Made by a program: the position numbers and the translations under genes
NCBI RefSeq assembly: GCF_000708285.2
Contig: NZ_JAUG01000029.1
Location: 31,995 to 95,994 of the forward strand
DNA length: 64,000 nucleotides
Source of the DNA: Pedobacter borealis DSM 19626
GTDB taxonomy: Bacteria; Bacteroidota; Bacteroidia; Sphingobacteriales; Sphingobacteriaceae
Reading direction: 5' to 3'
Part shown: piece by piece, positions 19,685 through 28,094 of the stretch
How positions within the stretch are numbered: position 1 is the first letter of the stretch
Layout of the letters: each line of letters opens with the position of its first letter
Notes under the pieces: model-generated
Told to the model about the DNA's origin: nothing
Database searches by the model: none
Seen by the model: only the letters and a program-made list of their open reading frames with translations

Positions 19685-19806
19685 GCATCATAAATATAGA
19701 ATTGTCATCCTGAGCTTGTCGAAGGACCCGTTTTAAATATCTAACAAGGCGTTTCGACAGGCTCAACGTGACAAATTCGAGGTGAATTACATTTTATGAT
19801 ACAACC
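19685..19806. repeat. MITE-like hairpin element, family A, copy 1
   Basis: An imperfect palindrome of about 120 bp. It begins GCATCATAAAT and ends ATTTTATGATACAACC, with inner arms AGCTTGTCGAAGGA and TTTCGACAGGCTC. The same ends and arms occur near 46544 and 63874. The rest of the gap 19339-20008 has no gene. Confidence 0.75.
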
Positions 19807-19852
19807 ACTTAGAGATTAAAGCTTGTTGAATTACGATTCCAAATCATTTATC

Positions 19853-19985
19853 AATGACGGATGCCTAAAATCGAGCGTCATCCGATAGCTATCGGATGCA
19901 AGGAAGAACGACGAAGCAATCTTTCCAAATTAAGACAAAGATTACTTCATCAATAAAAAAATCGACTTCACAATGACGACATCCC
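19853..19985. repeat. Second hairpin-forming repeat in the AraC-hydroxyproline gap
   Basis: Begins AATGACGGATGCC and ends ACTTCACAATGACGAC. It contains the perfect inner palindrome CATCCGATAGCTATCGGATG near 19880-19899. It has no coding potential and resembles the other dispersed palindromes of this window. Confidence 0.6.
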
Positions 19986-20008
19986 TAGAAAAATAAATCC
20001 TCAGTATA

Positions 20009-21250
20009 TTATCTAACTACTGCAAATGGCTCCATTTTTAGATCAGTAGCCATGCCTGAAACAATCTGGCTAACCAACAAACCCGTTGCAGGGCCTAAAC
20101 TTAACCCCATCATACCATGGCCCGTAGCGATAATTAGATTTTCTCTTTTTTCGCTTCTGCCAATATATGGCAAACCATCAGGTGATGACGGACGAAAACC
20201 ATACCAGATATCTTTTTCTGCTGGAAGTGTAGGTTTTAAGTCTGGAAAATATGCCGGAACCGATTCTACTATCCCTTTAACCCTTTGCATATTAATGCGG
20301 GTATTAATTTTATCTAACTCCATTGTACCGCCATACCTAATCTGTCCGTTCATTGGTGTTATGGCCACTCTGGCTTCACATAACAATGCCGGAATAGTTA
20401 GCCGTTGCTGAGGTTCTGGCTCCATAAAAGAATAACCTTTGCCTGGCATTAAAGATATTTTAACATCGGCCATTTTAGCCACAGCAGGCGACCATGAACC
20501 AGTTGCCAAAACGTACTGATCGGCTTCCCAGGCGATATTGCCTGTAAAAACCTTCATAATGCGATTGCCAACCGTTTCAATTTTATCAACCGCTCTGCCA
20601 CGTTCTATCTTAACACCATTGTTTAATAAATACTTTAGCAAAGCATTCATCAACTTTGTTGGGTAAAGGTGTGCATCGCAACGATAATGTACTGCGCCTA
20701 AAACATCTAATTTTAAATCGGGTTGTAATGCGCGGCATTCGTCGGCTGTTAATACAGCCATATCCAAACCCAGTTCTATTGCCCTTGCAGCTAAATGCGC
20801 TTCTTCTTCTCCTGCTTTTTCTGTTTTATAAAATGCCAGAATACCGTTGTTCGTTAATTCGAAATCGAAATCAGGCTCTTTTGCCAAGCCTTCATATAGT
20901 TTTTTGCTCAGTAACGACAAATCGCGTAAAGGTGCTGCCGATTGGCTCACATGTTTTGACGTGGCATGTTTCATAAATTTCAAGCCCCAGTTAATGAGGT
21001 TCCCATTTAAAGATGGGCGAACATAAAACGGACTTTTACTGTTAAACATCCAACGAATACCCTGTTTTATCATACCCGGCGCAGCCAAGGGTACAAAATG
21101 GCTGGGCACGATCATCCCGGCATTACCAAAAGAGCAGTTGTCGGTAATATCTCCTTTATCCAAAACTGTAACTTCGTAGCCTTTTTTCTGCAGATAATAC
21201 GCTGAAGTTAAACCTACAATTCCACCACCTATAATTAATACTTTCGACAT
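20009..21250 (-). CDS. FAD-dependent D-amino acid dehydrogenase, probably cis-4-hydroxy-D-proline dehydrogenase
   Basis: 413 residues, a DadA/DAO-family flavoprotein. The dinucleotide-binding motif GGGIVGLTSAYYLQKKGYEV starts at residue 8, and the C-terminal FAD contact YGFRPSSPDGLPYIG and ATGHGMMGLSLGPATG are intact. In operons containing 4-hydroxyproline 2-epimerase, such enzymes oxidise cis-4-hydroxy-D-proline to pyrroline-4-hydroxy-2-carboxylate and pass electrons to the respiratory chain. It lies 40 nt downstream of the epimerase gene, which supports that specific role. A general D-amino acid dehydrogenase is the alternative from sequence alone. Confidence 0.9.
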   Translation of the reverse strand: MSKVLIIGGGIVGLTSAYYLQKKGYEVTVLDKGDITDNCSFGNAGMIVPSHFVPLAAPGMIKQGIRWMFNSKSPFYVRPSLNGNLINWGLKFMKHATSKHVSQSAAPLRDLSLLSKKLYEGLAKEPDFDFELTNNGILAFYKTEKAGEEEAHLAARAIELGLDMAVLTADECRALQPDLKLDVLGAVHYRCDAHLYPTKLMNALLKYLLNNGVKIERGRAVDKIETVGNRIMKVFTGNIAWEADQYVLATGSWSPAVAKMADVKISLMPGKGYSFMEPEPQQRLTIPALLCEARVAITPMNGQIRYGGTMELDKINTRINMQRVKGIVESVPAYFPDLKPTLPAEKDIWYGFRPSSPDGLPYIGRSEKRENLIIATGHGMMGLSLGPATGLLVSQIVSGMATDLKMEPFAVVR

Positions 21251-21290
21251 TCTTTTAATTTATACTGCTGATATTCATTTCAAAAACTCA

Positions 21291-22292
21291 CTAAATCACC
21301 TGAAATCCATGTGCATATGGATCATCTTCGGCATCTATTTTAATGGTATTGTAGCCATAAACTTTTGCCCAGCCCTCTACACTTGGTATAATAGCTTTAA
21401 TTCCGTTTAAGTCTACAATTTCTTCTACTCTTCCGATAAATTTGCTACCGATAAAACTTTCGTGGATAAAATCTTCTCCCTGTTTTAATTTTCCTTTAGC
21501 AAACCACTGTGCCAAGCGGGCTGAGGTGCCTGTTCCACATGGCGAGCGATCGATGGCTTTATCGCCATAAAAAACTGCATTCCTGGCGGTTGATGTAGGG
21601 TCGATTGTTTTACCTGTCCACAACACATGGCTACAGCCATTTATCGTAGGGTCTAAAGGATGTACAAAAGTATATTGTTCGTTGATGCGTTTTCTGATGG
21701 TCTGGCTCCAGGTAATCAGTTGTGAGGCGGTGTAGTTTTCCAGTCCCGGAAAATTTTCCTGCGGGTCTACAATGGCATAAAAGTTACCTCCATAAGCTAC
21801 ATCAAAAGTAAGTATACCTAAATCTGGGCATTCTACTTCTAAATTTTCTGCGGCCAGGTAAGAAGCTACGTTTTTGAGCTTAACCGATTTAACCTTTTTA
21901 CCTTCCTGCTTATATTCAATTAAGACTAATCCGGCCGGGGCCTCCATTCTGATCACACCTGGTATTTTGGGCTGAATTAATCCTTCTTCTATGGCAATAG
22001 TAATGGTACCGATAGTACCGTGACCGCACATTGGAAGGCAGCCACTGGTTTCGATAAAAAGCACAGCTACATCATTAGCAGGATCGTGAGGCGGATAAAG
22101 AATACTGCCCGACATCATATCATGGCCGCGTGGTTCGAACATTAAACCTGTTCTGATCCAATCGAATTCTTTCAAAAAATGCTGGCGCTTTTCGCTCATG
22201 TTCGAGCCAATAAGCTGAGGGCCGCCGCCTGCAACTAACCTAACCGGATTTCCGCAAGTATGTGCATCTACACAAAAAAAGGTTTTACTCAT
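21291..22292 (-). CDS. 4-hydroxyproline 2-epimerase (proline racemase family)
   Basis: 333 residues with both catalytic cysteines of the proline racemase family: PMCGHGTIGT (about residue 88) and DRSPCGTGTSARLA (about 249). The enzyme converts trans-4-hydroxy-L-proline to cis-4-hydroxy-D-proline, the first step of hydroxyproline degradation. Proline racemase is the other possibility in the family; the neighbouring dehydrogenase, deaminase and semialdehyde dehydrogenase favour the hydroxyproline enzyme. Its ATG overlaps the end of the dehydrogenase gene by 8 nt, so the two are probably translationally coupled. Confidence 0.93.
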   Translation of the reverse strand: MSKTFFCVDAHTCGNPVRLVAGGGPQLIGSNMSEKRQHFLKEFDWIRTGLMFEPRGHDMMSGSILYPPHDPANDVAVLFIETSGCLPMCGHGTIGTITIAIEEGLIQPKIPGVIRMEAPAGLVLIEYKQEGKKVKSVKLKNVASYLAAENLEVECPDLGILTFDVAYGGNFYAIVDPQENFPGLENYTASQLITWSQTIRKRINEQYTFVHPLDPTINGCSHVLWTGKTIDPTSTARNAVFYGDKAIDRSPCGTGTSARLAQWFAKGKLKQGEDFIHESFIGSKFIGRVEEIVDLNGIKAIIPSVEGWAKVYGYNTIKIDAEDDPYAHGFQVI

Positions 22293-23871
22293 GAGATTTC
22301 GTTAATATCTGGTTAACCGTTCTGAAAATACCTAAAGGATTTCTGTCTTTCAATTCATCAGGCAACAATTCCTGTTCCCAATCCTGATAAGCCAATGGCC
22401 TTGCAAAACGGTTGATTGCAGTTGAACCAACTGAAGTAAAACGACTATCGTTGGTAGCAGGAAACGGTCCACCATGTTGCATGGCTGCACAAACTTCTAC
22501 GCCTGTAGGCACACCATTTAAAATAATTCTTCCGGTTTTATCAGTCAGCTTATTTACCAAAGTTTGATAATGCTGAAGCTCCTGTTTTTCGGCCATTAGG
22601 GTTACGGTAAGTTGTCCTTCCAGAACATCAATGGCTTTTTCAAGTTCAGCAATATCCTGAGCAACAACCAATAACGAATATGGGCCGAAAATTTCTTCAC
22701 GAAGTTTTGGATTTTTGATAAAATCGGCAGCACTTACCTGGGCAATTTTCGCCTCTGATTGATTTTGAAGCGCACTATTTTTTACTGTTGATGCCGATAA
22801 AAGCGCAACACCACCTTCATTTACTACCTCAGCAGAAAGTTTACCATAATTATTGGCAATACCTTCGGTAAGCATAGTTGCAGATGGAATAGTTGAAATT
22901 GCTTCTTTTAAAACGGCTTTAAAATTTTCGAGTGCCGGCGATTGAACCGCTAACAATAGACCCGGGTTGGTACAAAACTGACCTGCGCCCAAAGTAATTG
23001 ATGCAGCATATTTTTTAGCCAGTTCTTCTGCCTGGTTTTCTATTGCCTTGGGAAGAAAGATTACCGGATTAATGCTTCCCATTTCGGCAAAAACCGGAAT
23101 AGGTTGTTCGCGCTGTTGAGCAAGATTAATCAAGGCCATTCCTCCTTTAAACGAACCTGTAAACGTTACTGCTTTAGTTAATGGGTGCTGAACCAAGCTT
23201 GCTCCAATGTTATAACCATCATCATACAACAAAGAGAAAACACCTTTAGGCATTCCCGTTTTTTCGGCAGCTTTGATAATGGCACCGCCTACCATCGCAC
23301 TGGTCCCGTAATGTGCGGGATGTGCTTTAACTACTACCGGGCAACCAGAAGCTAGCGCTGATGCCGTATCGCCACCTGCAACTGAAAAAGCAAGTGGAAA
23401 ATTACTTGCACCAAAAACCACTACCGGCCCGATTGGGATCAGCATTCGTCTAATATCAGGCCGTGGTAAAGGCTGTCTTTCGGGCAGGGCAGTATCAATA
23501 ATTGCATCAACCCAAGAGCCTTCGGCAACCAGATTGGCAAATAACCTTAACTGGCCTGTTGTTCTGCCCAGTTCGCCCTGTAAACGACCTAAAGGCAAAC
23601 CACTTTCTGCCGAAGCCCTGTCTACCAACTCTCCGCCAAGATTAGCGATTTCATCGGCAATAGCATTTAAAAAAGCGGCTTTAAGATCTTTATTTAGGCT
23701 TCTATAGCTTTGGAAAGCCGATGTTGCCGATGTTAAGGCATCATTAACAAGGCTATCGTTCGCTTTAAAAAATTCACCGTCAAGCGTTAATCCCGTTGCG
23801 GGATTAACAGCTTTAAGGCTTCTTTCATTAACTTCTACATAAGTGCTGGCTACAATATTTTTTCCGTTCAT
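22285..23871 (-). CDS. 2,5-dioxovalerate (alpha-ketoglutarate semialdehyde) dehydrogenase
   Basis: 528 residues of the NAD(P)-dependent aldehyde dehydrogenase superfamily. The catalytic Cys is in GAGQFCTNPGLL (about residue 298) and the general base Glu in VFAEMGSINPV (about 262). VVFGASNFPLAFSVAGGDTA is typical of the ketoglutarate semialdehyde subgroup. It performs the last step of hydroxyproline catabolism, giving 2-oxoglutarate for the TCA cycle. It lies 14 nt downstream of the DHDPS-like gene and overlaps the epimerase start, confirming an operon. Confidence 0.93.
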   Translation of the reverse strand: MNGKNIVASTYVEVNERSLKAVNPATGLTLDGEFFKANDSLVNDALTSATSAFQSYRSLNKDLKAAFLNAIADEIANLGGELVDRASAESGLPLGRLQGELGRTTGQLRLFANLVAEGSWVDAIIDTALPERQPLPRPDIRRMLIPIGPVVVFGASNFPLAFSVAGGDTASALASGCPVVVKAHPAHYGTSAMVGGAIIKAAEKTGMPKGVFSLLYDDGYNIGASLVQHPLTKAVTFTGSFKGGMALINLAQQREQPIPVFAEMGSINPVIFLPKAIENQAEELAKKYAASITLGAGQFCTNPGLLLAVQSPALENFKAVLKEAISTIPSATMLTEGIANNYGKLSAEVVNEGGVALLSASTVKNSALQNQSEAKIAQVSAADFIKNPKLREEIFGPYSLLVVAQDIAELEKAIDVLEGQLTVTLMAEKQELQHYQTLVNKLTDKTGRIILNGVPTGVEVCAAMQHGGPFPATNDSRFTSVGSTAINRFARPLAYQDWEQELLPDELKDRNPLGIFRTVNQILTKSHE

Positions 23872-23885
23872 ATTTGGTTTTTAAA

Positions 23886-24803
23886 CTATTTTCCCCAGCT
23901 ACCTGCAGGTAGTTCCGGACGAACAGCTAATGCATCGTTAATAATTTTCAACACTTTTTCTCTCTCTGCGCCACTTATTGGTAAACGGGGTGCACGAACA
24001 GCTTCTGTTCCTAACCCGGTTGCTACCTCAGCCAGTTTAATATACTGTACCAATTTTGCATGAATATCCAGCTCAAGTACCGGTAAAAACCAACGATAAA
24101 TGGTTAGCGCCTCAGCAATGCGGTTTTCTTTAATCAATCTGAAAATGGCAACTGTTTCTCTTGGGAAAGCATCTACTAAACCTGCAACCCATCCGTGTGC
24201 GCCCATCACAATACTTTCCATCGCCAATGGATCTACTCCCGTAAAGATTTTGAAGCGGTCGCCAAAGCGGTTAATCAATCGGGTTACGTTCGATACATCT
24301 CTTGTTGATTCTTTGATTGCCTGGATGTTATCGTATTTAGTCAAAACCTCGAACATATCTAAGGTTACTTCGATTTTATAATCAACAGGATTATTATAAA
24401 TCATGATCGGCAGGCTTGTGCTTTCTGCAATGGCACCAAAAAAGGCCAAAGTTTCATCTGGAGCAGCATTATAACGCATTGGCGGCAACAACATTAAACC
24501 TTGTGCGCCAAGCGATTCTGCTTTTTTAGCTACTTCGATTGCTTTTTTTGTAGTCGACTCTGCAATGTTCAATAAAACCGGCACTCGGCCATTTACAACA
24601 GTTAAGGTATGCGATAACAGGCCGAACTTTTCTTCATCGGTTAGTACACTGGCTTCGCCAAGCGATCCACCTAAAATAATCCCTTCAGCACCTGCTTCTA
24701 ATTGCGCTTCGATGTTTAAATCGAAAGCCGGAAAATCTAACTCATCGTTCGCTGTAAATTTTGTCGTTACAGCAGGGAAAACCCCAGTCCATTTGATACT
24801 CAT
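23886..24803 (-). CDS. DHDPS/NAL-family deaminase, probably 1-pyrroline-4-hydroxy-2-carboxylate deaminase
   Basis: 305 residues of the dihydrodipicolinate synthase/N-acetylneuraminate lyase fold. The Schiff-base Lys is in IQAIKESTRD (about residue 161), the Tyr in PIMIYNNPVDY (about 135), and GGSLGEASVLTDEEK is the substrate-binding loop. It is the first gene of the operon. The family includes true DHDPS, but the context indicates the deaminase converting pyrroline-4-hydroxy-2-carboxylate to 2,5-dioxovalerate, the substrate of the next gene. No clear promoter motif was seen upstream. Confidence 0.88.
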   Translation of the reverse strand: MSIKWTGVFPAVTTKFTANDELDFPAFDLNIEAQLEAGAEGIILGGSLGEASVLTDEEKFGLLSHTLTVVNGRVPVLLNIAESTTKKAIEVAKKAESLGAQGLMLLPPMRYNAAPDETLAFFGAIAESTSLPIMIYNNPVDYKIEVTLDMFEVLTKYDNIQAIKESTRDVSNVTRLINRFGDRFKIFTGVDPLAMESIVMGAHGWVAGLVDAFPRETVAIFRLIKENRIAEALTIYRWFLPVLELDIHAKLVQYIKLAEVATGLGTEAVRAPRLPISGAEREKVLKIINDALAVRPELPAGSWGK

Positions 24804-25162
24804 TGTAGTTTTATGTTTTTAATAATTATATACAAGAAAATAAGGCCTGTTTTTAAAACCAAAAATTTAGTTTTAATTGGCCAAAACATCACTCAGCTAG
24901 TTTATTTAGCAACAAACCCATTTAAATGATGCTCAAAGTTAGCATATCCGCTTACGGGAATATTATTGGATTTTAACCAATATTGGTCATAAATGCGCCA
25001 TTTAAAGCAAACACAATTGATTTGAAAAAGCTGAGGCTCTTGTAGAAGAAATGAGATATAACAAAAAAAGATCTATGTTCCTTTTAATGGCTCTTTATTA
25101 ATTGTGATGTTGTTATTTTAACAAAATATTAATTTGAAAAGCAGTTTCAGTTTTTCATCGGT

Positions 25163-25355
25163 TATGGCAGTCCTGCTATCCCTCCTGCTCCGATAAAGGA
25201 TCGGGAGCATCCGTTCTATCAGGTTTATTTAACACTGGTTCTGTGCTTCTATCCTAGTTTTCTAGCCCTGACAGAAGCGAGCATTCCGATCCTTTACCGA
25301 TAAATCGGCACTGAATTAGCATCGGAATAAAGCGGATGGCAGGACTATCCTTTAA
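25163..25355. repeat. Long imperfect palindrome
   Basis: The left arm starts GGCAGTCCTGCTATCC and the right arm ends GGATGGCAGGACTATCC, with internal GATAAAGGATCGGGAGC matched by GATCCTTTACCGATAA. It forms a cruciform or RNA hairpin of about 190 nt. The rest of the gap 24804-25581 has no gene apart from the hairpin at 25434. Confidence 0.6.
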
Positions 25356-25433
25356 AAAATCGAAAAGCCCTGCGCTCCAAAACAAAAAACATAGTTATAT
25401 CAAAGGTCTACGTTATTTTTTCACCTTTCCTTT

Positions 25434-25516
25434 ATAAAAGATGCTGACCACGTAGTAGCTACAAGACAATTGAAAATACTATTTCTACTTGTAAAACAAG
25501 TTCAGCATGACGATCG
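25434..25516. repeat. Dispersed hairpin repeat, family C, copy 1
   Basis: Begins GATGCTGACCACGTAGTAGC and ends AGTTCAGCATGACGATCG. The reverse complement of 44885-44973 aligns along the whole length (GATGCTGACCACGAAGTAGC to TAGCATGACGATCG), so the two copies lie 19 kb apart in opposite orientation. Confidence 0.7.
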
Positions 25517-25581
25517 AGTTAGAAAAAAAGAGGTTAAAAAATGATCACAATGTGTAAATGTTAATTGAACTAAGGTTATTA

Positions 25582-26979
25582 CTAATAAGCTTCACTTCTA
25601 ATCGATTCGATTTCATCTGTGGTTAAGGCCAAATGTTTACCCAACATCCTGCTTCCGTTTTCGGTAACCAGAAAATCGTCTTCAACCCTAATGCCGCTAA
25701 AGTTTCTGAACTGCTCCAATTTATCGTAATTAATAAATTCGGCAAACTGGTTGGTGGCTTTCCAACGGTCTATTAATTCGGGAATAATATAAATACCTGG
25801 CTCTACCGTTAACACATAACCTGTTTCGAGCGCTTTGCCTAACCTTAACGATTTTAATCCAAACTGGGTAGTGTTTTTAGTCAGTTCATCAGTATAACCT
25901 ACATATTGCTCGCCTAAATCTTCCATATCGTGTACGTCCAGCCCCATCATATGTCCGGTTCCACATTGAAAGAACATGGCATGCGCACCGGCCTGCACCG
26001 CATCTTCGATATTACCCTTCATTAGACCAATATCTTTTAAACCCTGTGCCAGCATTTTACACGAAGCCAAATGCACATCTAAATATCTTACGCCCGGTGC
26101 CAACATGTTTTTGCCATGCGTGTAAGCATTCAATACAATATCATACACATCTTTTTGCTCGGCATTAAACTTTTTGCCTACCGGAAAAGTACGCGTAAGA
26201 TCGCCTGCATAACCTAAAGCTGTTTCTACACCAGAGTCGTTCAAAACCAGTTGACCTTCATGTAGCTGATTACCGTGATAATGGTTGTGCAAAATTTCGC
26301 CACGAACAGTTAAAATAACCGGATAAGCCAGATTACCGCCCGAAGCCAATGCAGCACCTTGAATTTTTGCTGCAAGTTCGCGTTCGTACATGCCAGGTTT
26401 TGCCTGTTGCATCACCATTAAATGGATATCGGCCGATATTGCTGCTGCACGGTCTAGCTCTTCAATTTCTTCAATAGATTTAATCGATCGTTGTGCCACA
26501 ACTGCTTTAATAAAACTAAGTGATGCTTTTTCTTTAAGCTGATCGACAGGCAAATTAAGCCAGCTGGCCAATTTGATCTTATTCTCTGAGCGGTAAGGAG
26601 GCAGGAAATGAACCTGATGCTTTTTGTCTTGGTATTGCTTAAGATAAGTGTCCAGTTGCGCCAAAGGAAGAACTTTGGTCAAGCCGGCATCAAAACTTTT
26701 TTCTTCCAATGTTTTCTGTCTGCCCATCCATACGATATCGTCAATTCCCATTTCATCACCGAAAAGGATTACCTGATCTTCATCAAGGTCGATGATAGCG
26801 CCCAAAGAGGGTTCACTTATCCCAAAATAGTATAAAAAGGTACTATCCTGCCTAAAATGGTAGGTATTGTCTTTATAATTCATCGGACTTTCTTCATTAC
26901 CCAAAAAGAGTAATATTCCCGAATTTATCTTTGATTTTAGTGCTGCTCTTCTTTGGAGGTAAACTTTCTTTTCAAACAT
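25582..26979 (-). CDS. Xaa-Pro aminopeptidase (peptidase M24B, AMP_N-type)
   Basis: 465 residues from the ATG at 26979; a start 17 codons upstream lacks the conserved opening MFEKKVYLQRRAAL. An N-terminal AMP_N domain is followed by the pita-bread catalytic fold. The dinuclear metal ligands are visible: Asp pair in VLNDSGVE and GDLTRTFPVG, His in GTGHMMGLDVHD, Glu in TVEPGIYI, and Glu in GIRVEDDFLV. It hydrolyses N-terminal residues preceding proline in the cytoplasm. Position next to the hydroxyproline operon suggests a shared purpose in proline-rich peptide use, although this enzyme is also a general housekeeping peptidase. Confidence 0.95.
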   Translation of the reverse strand: MFEKKVYLQRRAALKSKINSGILLFLGNEESPMNYKDNTYHFRQDSTFLYYFGISEPSLGAIIDLDEDQVILFGDEMGIDDIVWMGRQKTLEEKSFDAGLTKVLPLAQLDTYLKQYQDKKHQVHFLPPYRSENKIKLASWLNLPVDQLKEKASLSFIKAVVAQRSIKSIEEIEELDRAAAISADIHLMVMQQAKPGMYERELAAKIQGAALASGGNLAYPVILTVRGEILHNHYHGNQLHEGQLVLNDSGVETALGYAGDLTRTFPVGKKFNAEQKDVYDIVLNAYTHGKNMLAPGVRYLDVHLASCKMLAQGLKDIGLMKGNIEDAVQAGAHAMFFQCGTGHMMGLDVHDMEDLGEQYVGYTDELTKNTTQFGLKSLRLGKALETGYVLTVEPGIYIIPELIDRWKATNQFAEFINYDKLEQFRNFSGIRVEDDFLVTENGSRMLGKHLALTTDEIESIRSEAY

Positions 26980-27302
26980 ATTATTTTGTGTTAGGCAAAT
27001 ATCCCAAAAGCTAGTTTTATTCAATAACAATTAAATATAATGGCTAAAATATGGTTTATATCTGCAAATTATAAGCTATGGTTATGGCACAAAAATCACA
27101 ATAAATTTCAGGTTAGCGAAAAATAAAGGTAAAATCTGCACATTGTAAGGGTGATTAATGAAAGTTTATGATAGCGTTAACAATTTTAGCCGCGGATACA
27201 CGGAACATTTATGAAGTTTCTTTGTCATCCAGAGGGATAATCTATTGTATAAAAACAATATAGATGACAGCGTATTTTTATTGTAGCGATAGGTGTGAGG
27301 AA

Positions 27303-27454
27303 TCGTCATTGCGAGAAGGCTTTTTCAGCCGACGAAGCAATCTTAATGCGCACGCAGTTAGCGATCGTTGTAAGATTATTCATTTTTACAGTTGCTTTTA
27401 AAGGCATTCATGAGCTCACATCGTTCGGTTATCTTCGTGCCTCGCAATGACGAC
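27303..27454. repeat. Dispersed hairpin repeat, family B, copy 1
   Basis: The ends are CGTCATTGCGAG and CTCGCAATGACG. The core reads CTTAATGCGCACGCAGTTAG, then GCGATCGTTGTAAGATT. Related copies are at 42180-42264 (partial) and 46668-46766. The surrounding gap 26980-28094 is otherwise non-coding. Confidence 0.8.
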
Positions 27455-27767
27455 CTTCTATAAGGATCTGTCAATGACAGGCTTAATTTATTTCATAAAA
27501 AATCGCCTTTCTCACGCCATCCTCGTTATTCCAGAGGAATCACTTTGTGACAAACGAGGACCATTTGAAAAATTTAAATGGATTATATTATTATTAAATT
27601 ATATATCTTTTTTGAAATACAAAACTATAAACTGATTAACATGAAGTAATTATGTATCTATAAATAGAACAAAATCAATGGTTTTCGATCTATAAAACAT
27701 TCCTATTAACCTGAGTTCGATTATTAAATCTCATTTTGTGGCGTTTTAATCAAGTTTTCTGTTAAGA

Positions 27768-27836
27768 CGGTCGTCACCCTGAATTTATTTCAGGGTCTTT
27801 CACGCTAAAAAGATGCTGAAATAAATTCAGCAGGAC
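27768..27836. repeat. Hairpin with two CCTGAAATAAATTCAGG-like stems
   Basis: GTCACCCTGAATTTATTTCAGGGTC (27775 region) is a self-complementary stem, followed by GATGCTGAAATAAATTCAGC. The same stem occurs as GACCCTGAAATAAATTC near 44984. No gene is visible between here and 28094. Confidence 0.55.
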
Positions 27837-28094
27837 GATAAAGCGGGATTAGGCGTAAATAAGATATAATTGGATTAGGCGTGTATAAGATATGATTTTC
27901 AGCTAATAATTATCGAGCTCAGGTTATTAAGTTAAATATTTAAGTTTAATAATTTGATATACAGTCAATATGAATACCTTATATCAATTCATAATACTGA
28001 TAAGACATACATCCAATTGATTATCAACGCTAATTAACAATAAAAAGTCCCATAAATTTTAGTTTACAGGGCGGAGACAGTAGAAAAAATGATA

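Noticed and set aside
20052..20411. 119-codon plus-strand ORF
   Set aside because: Antisense shadow of the D-amino acid dehydrogenase gene.
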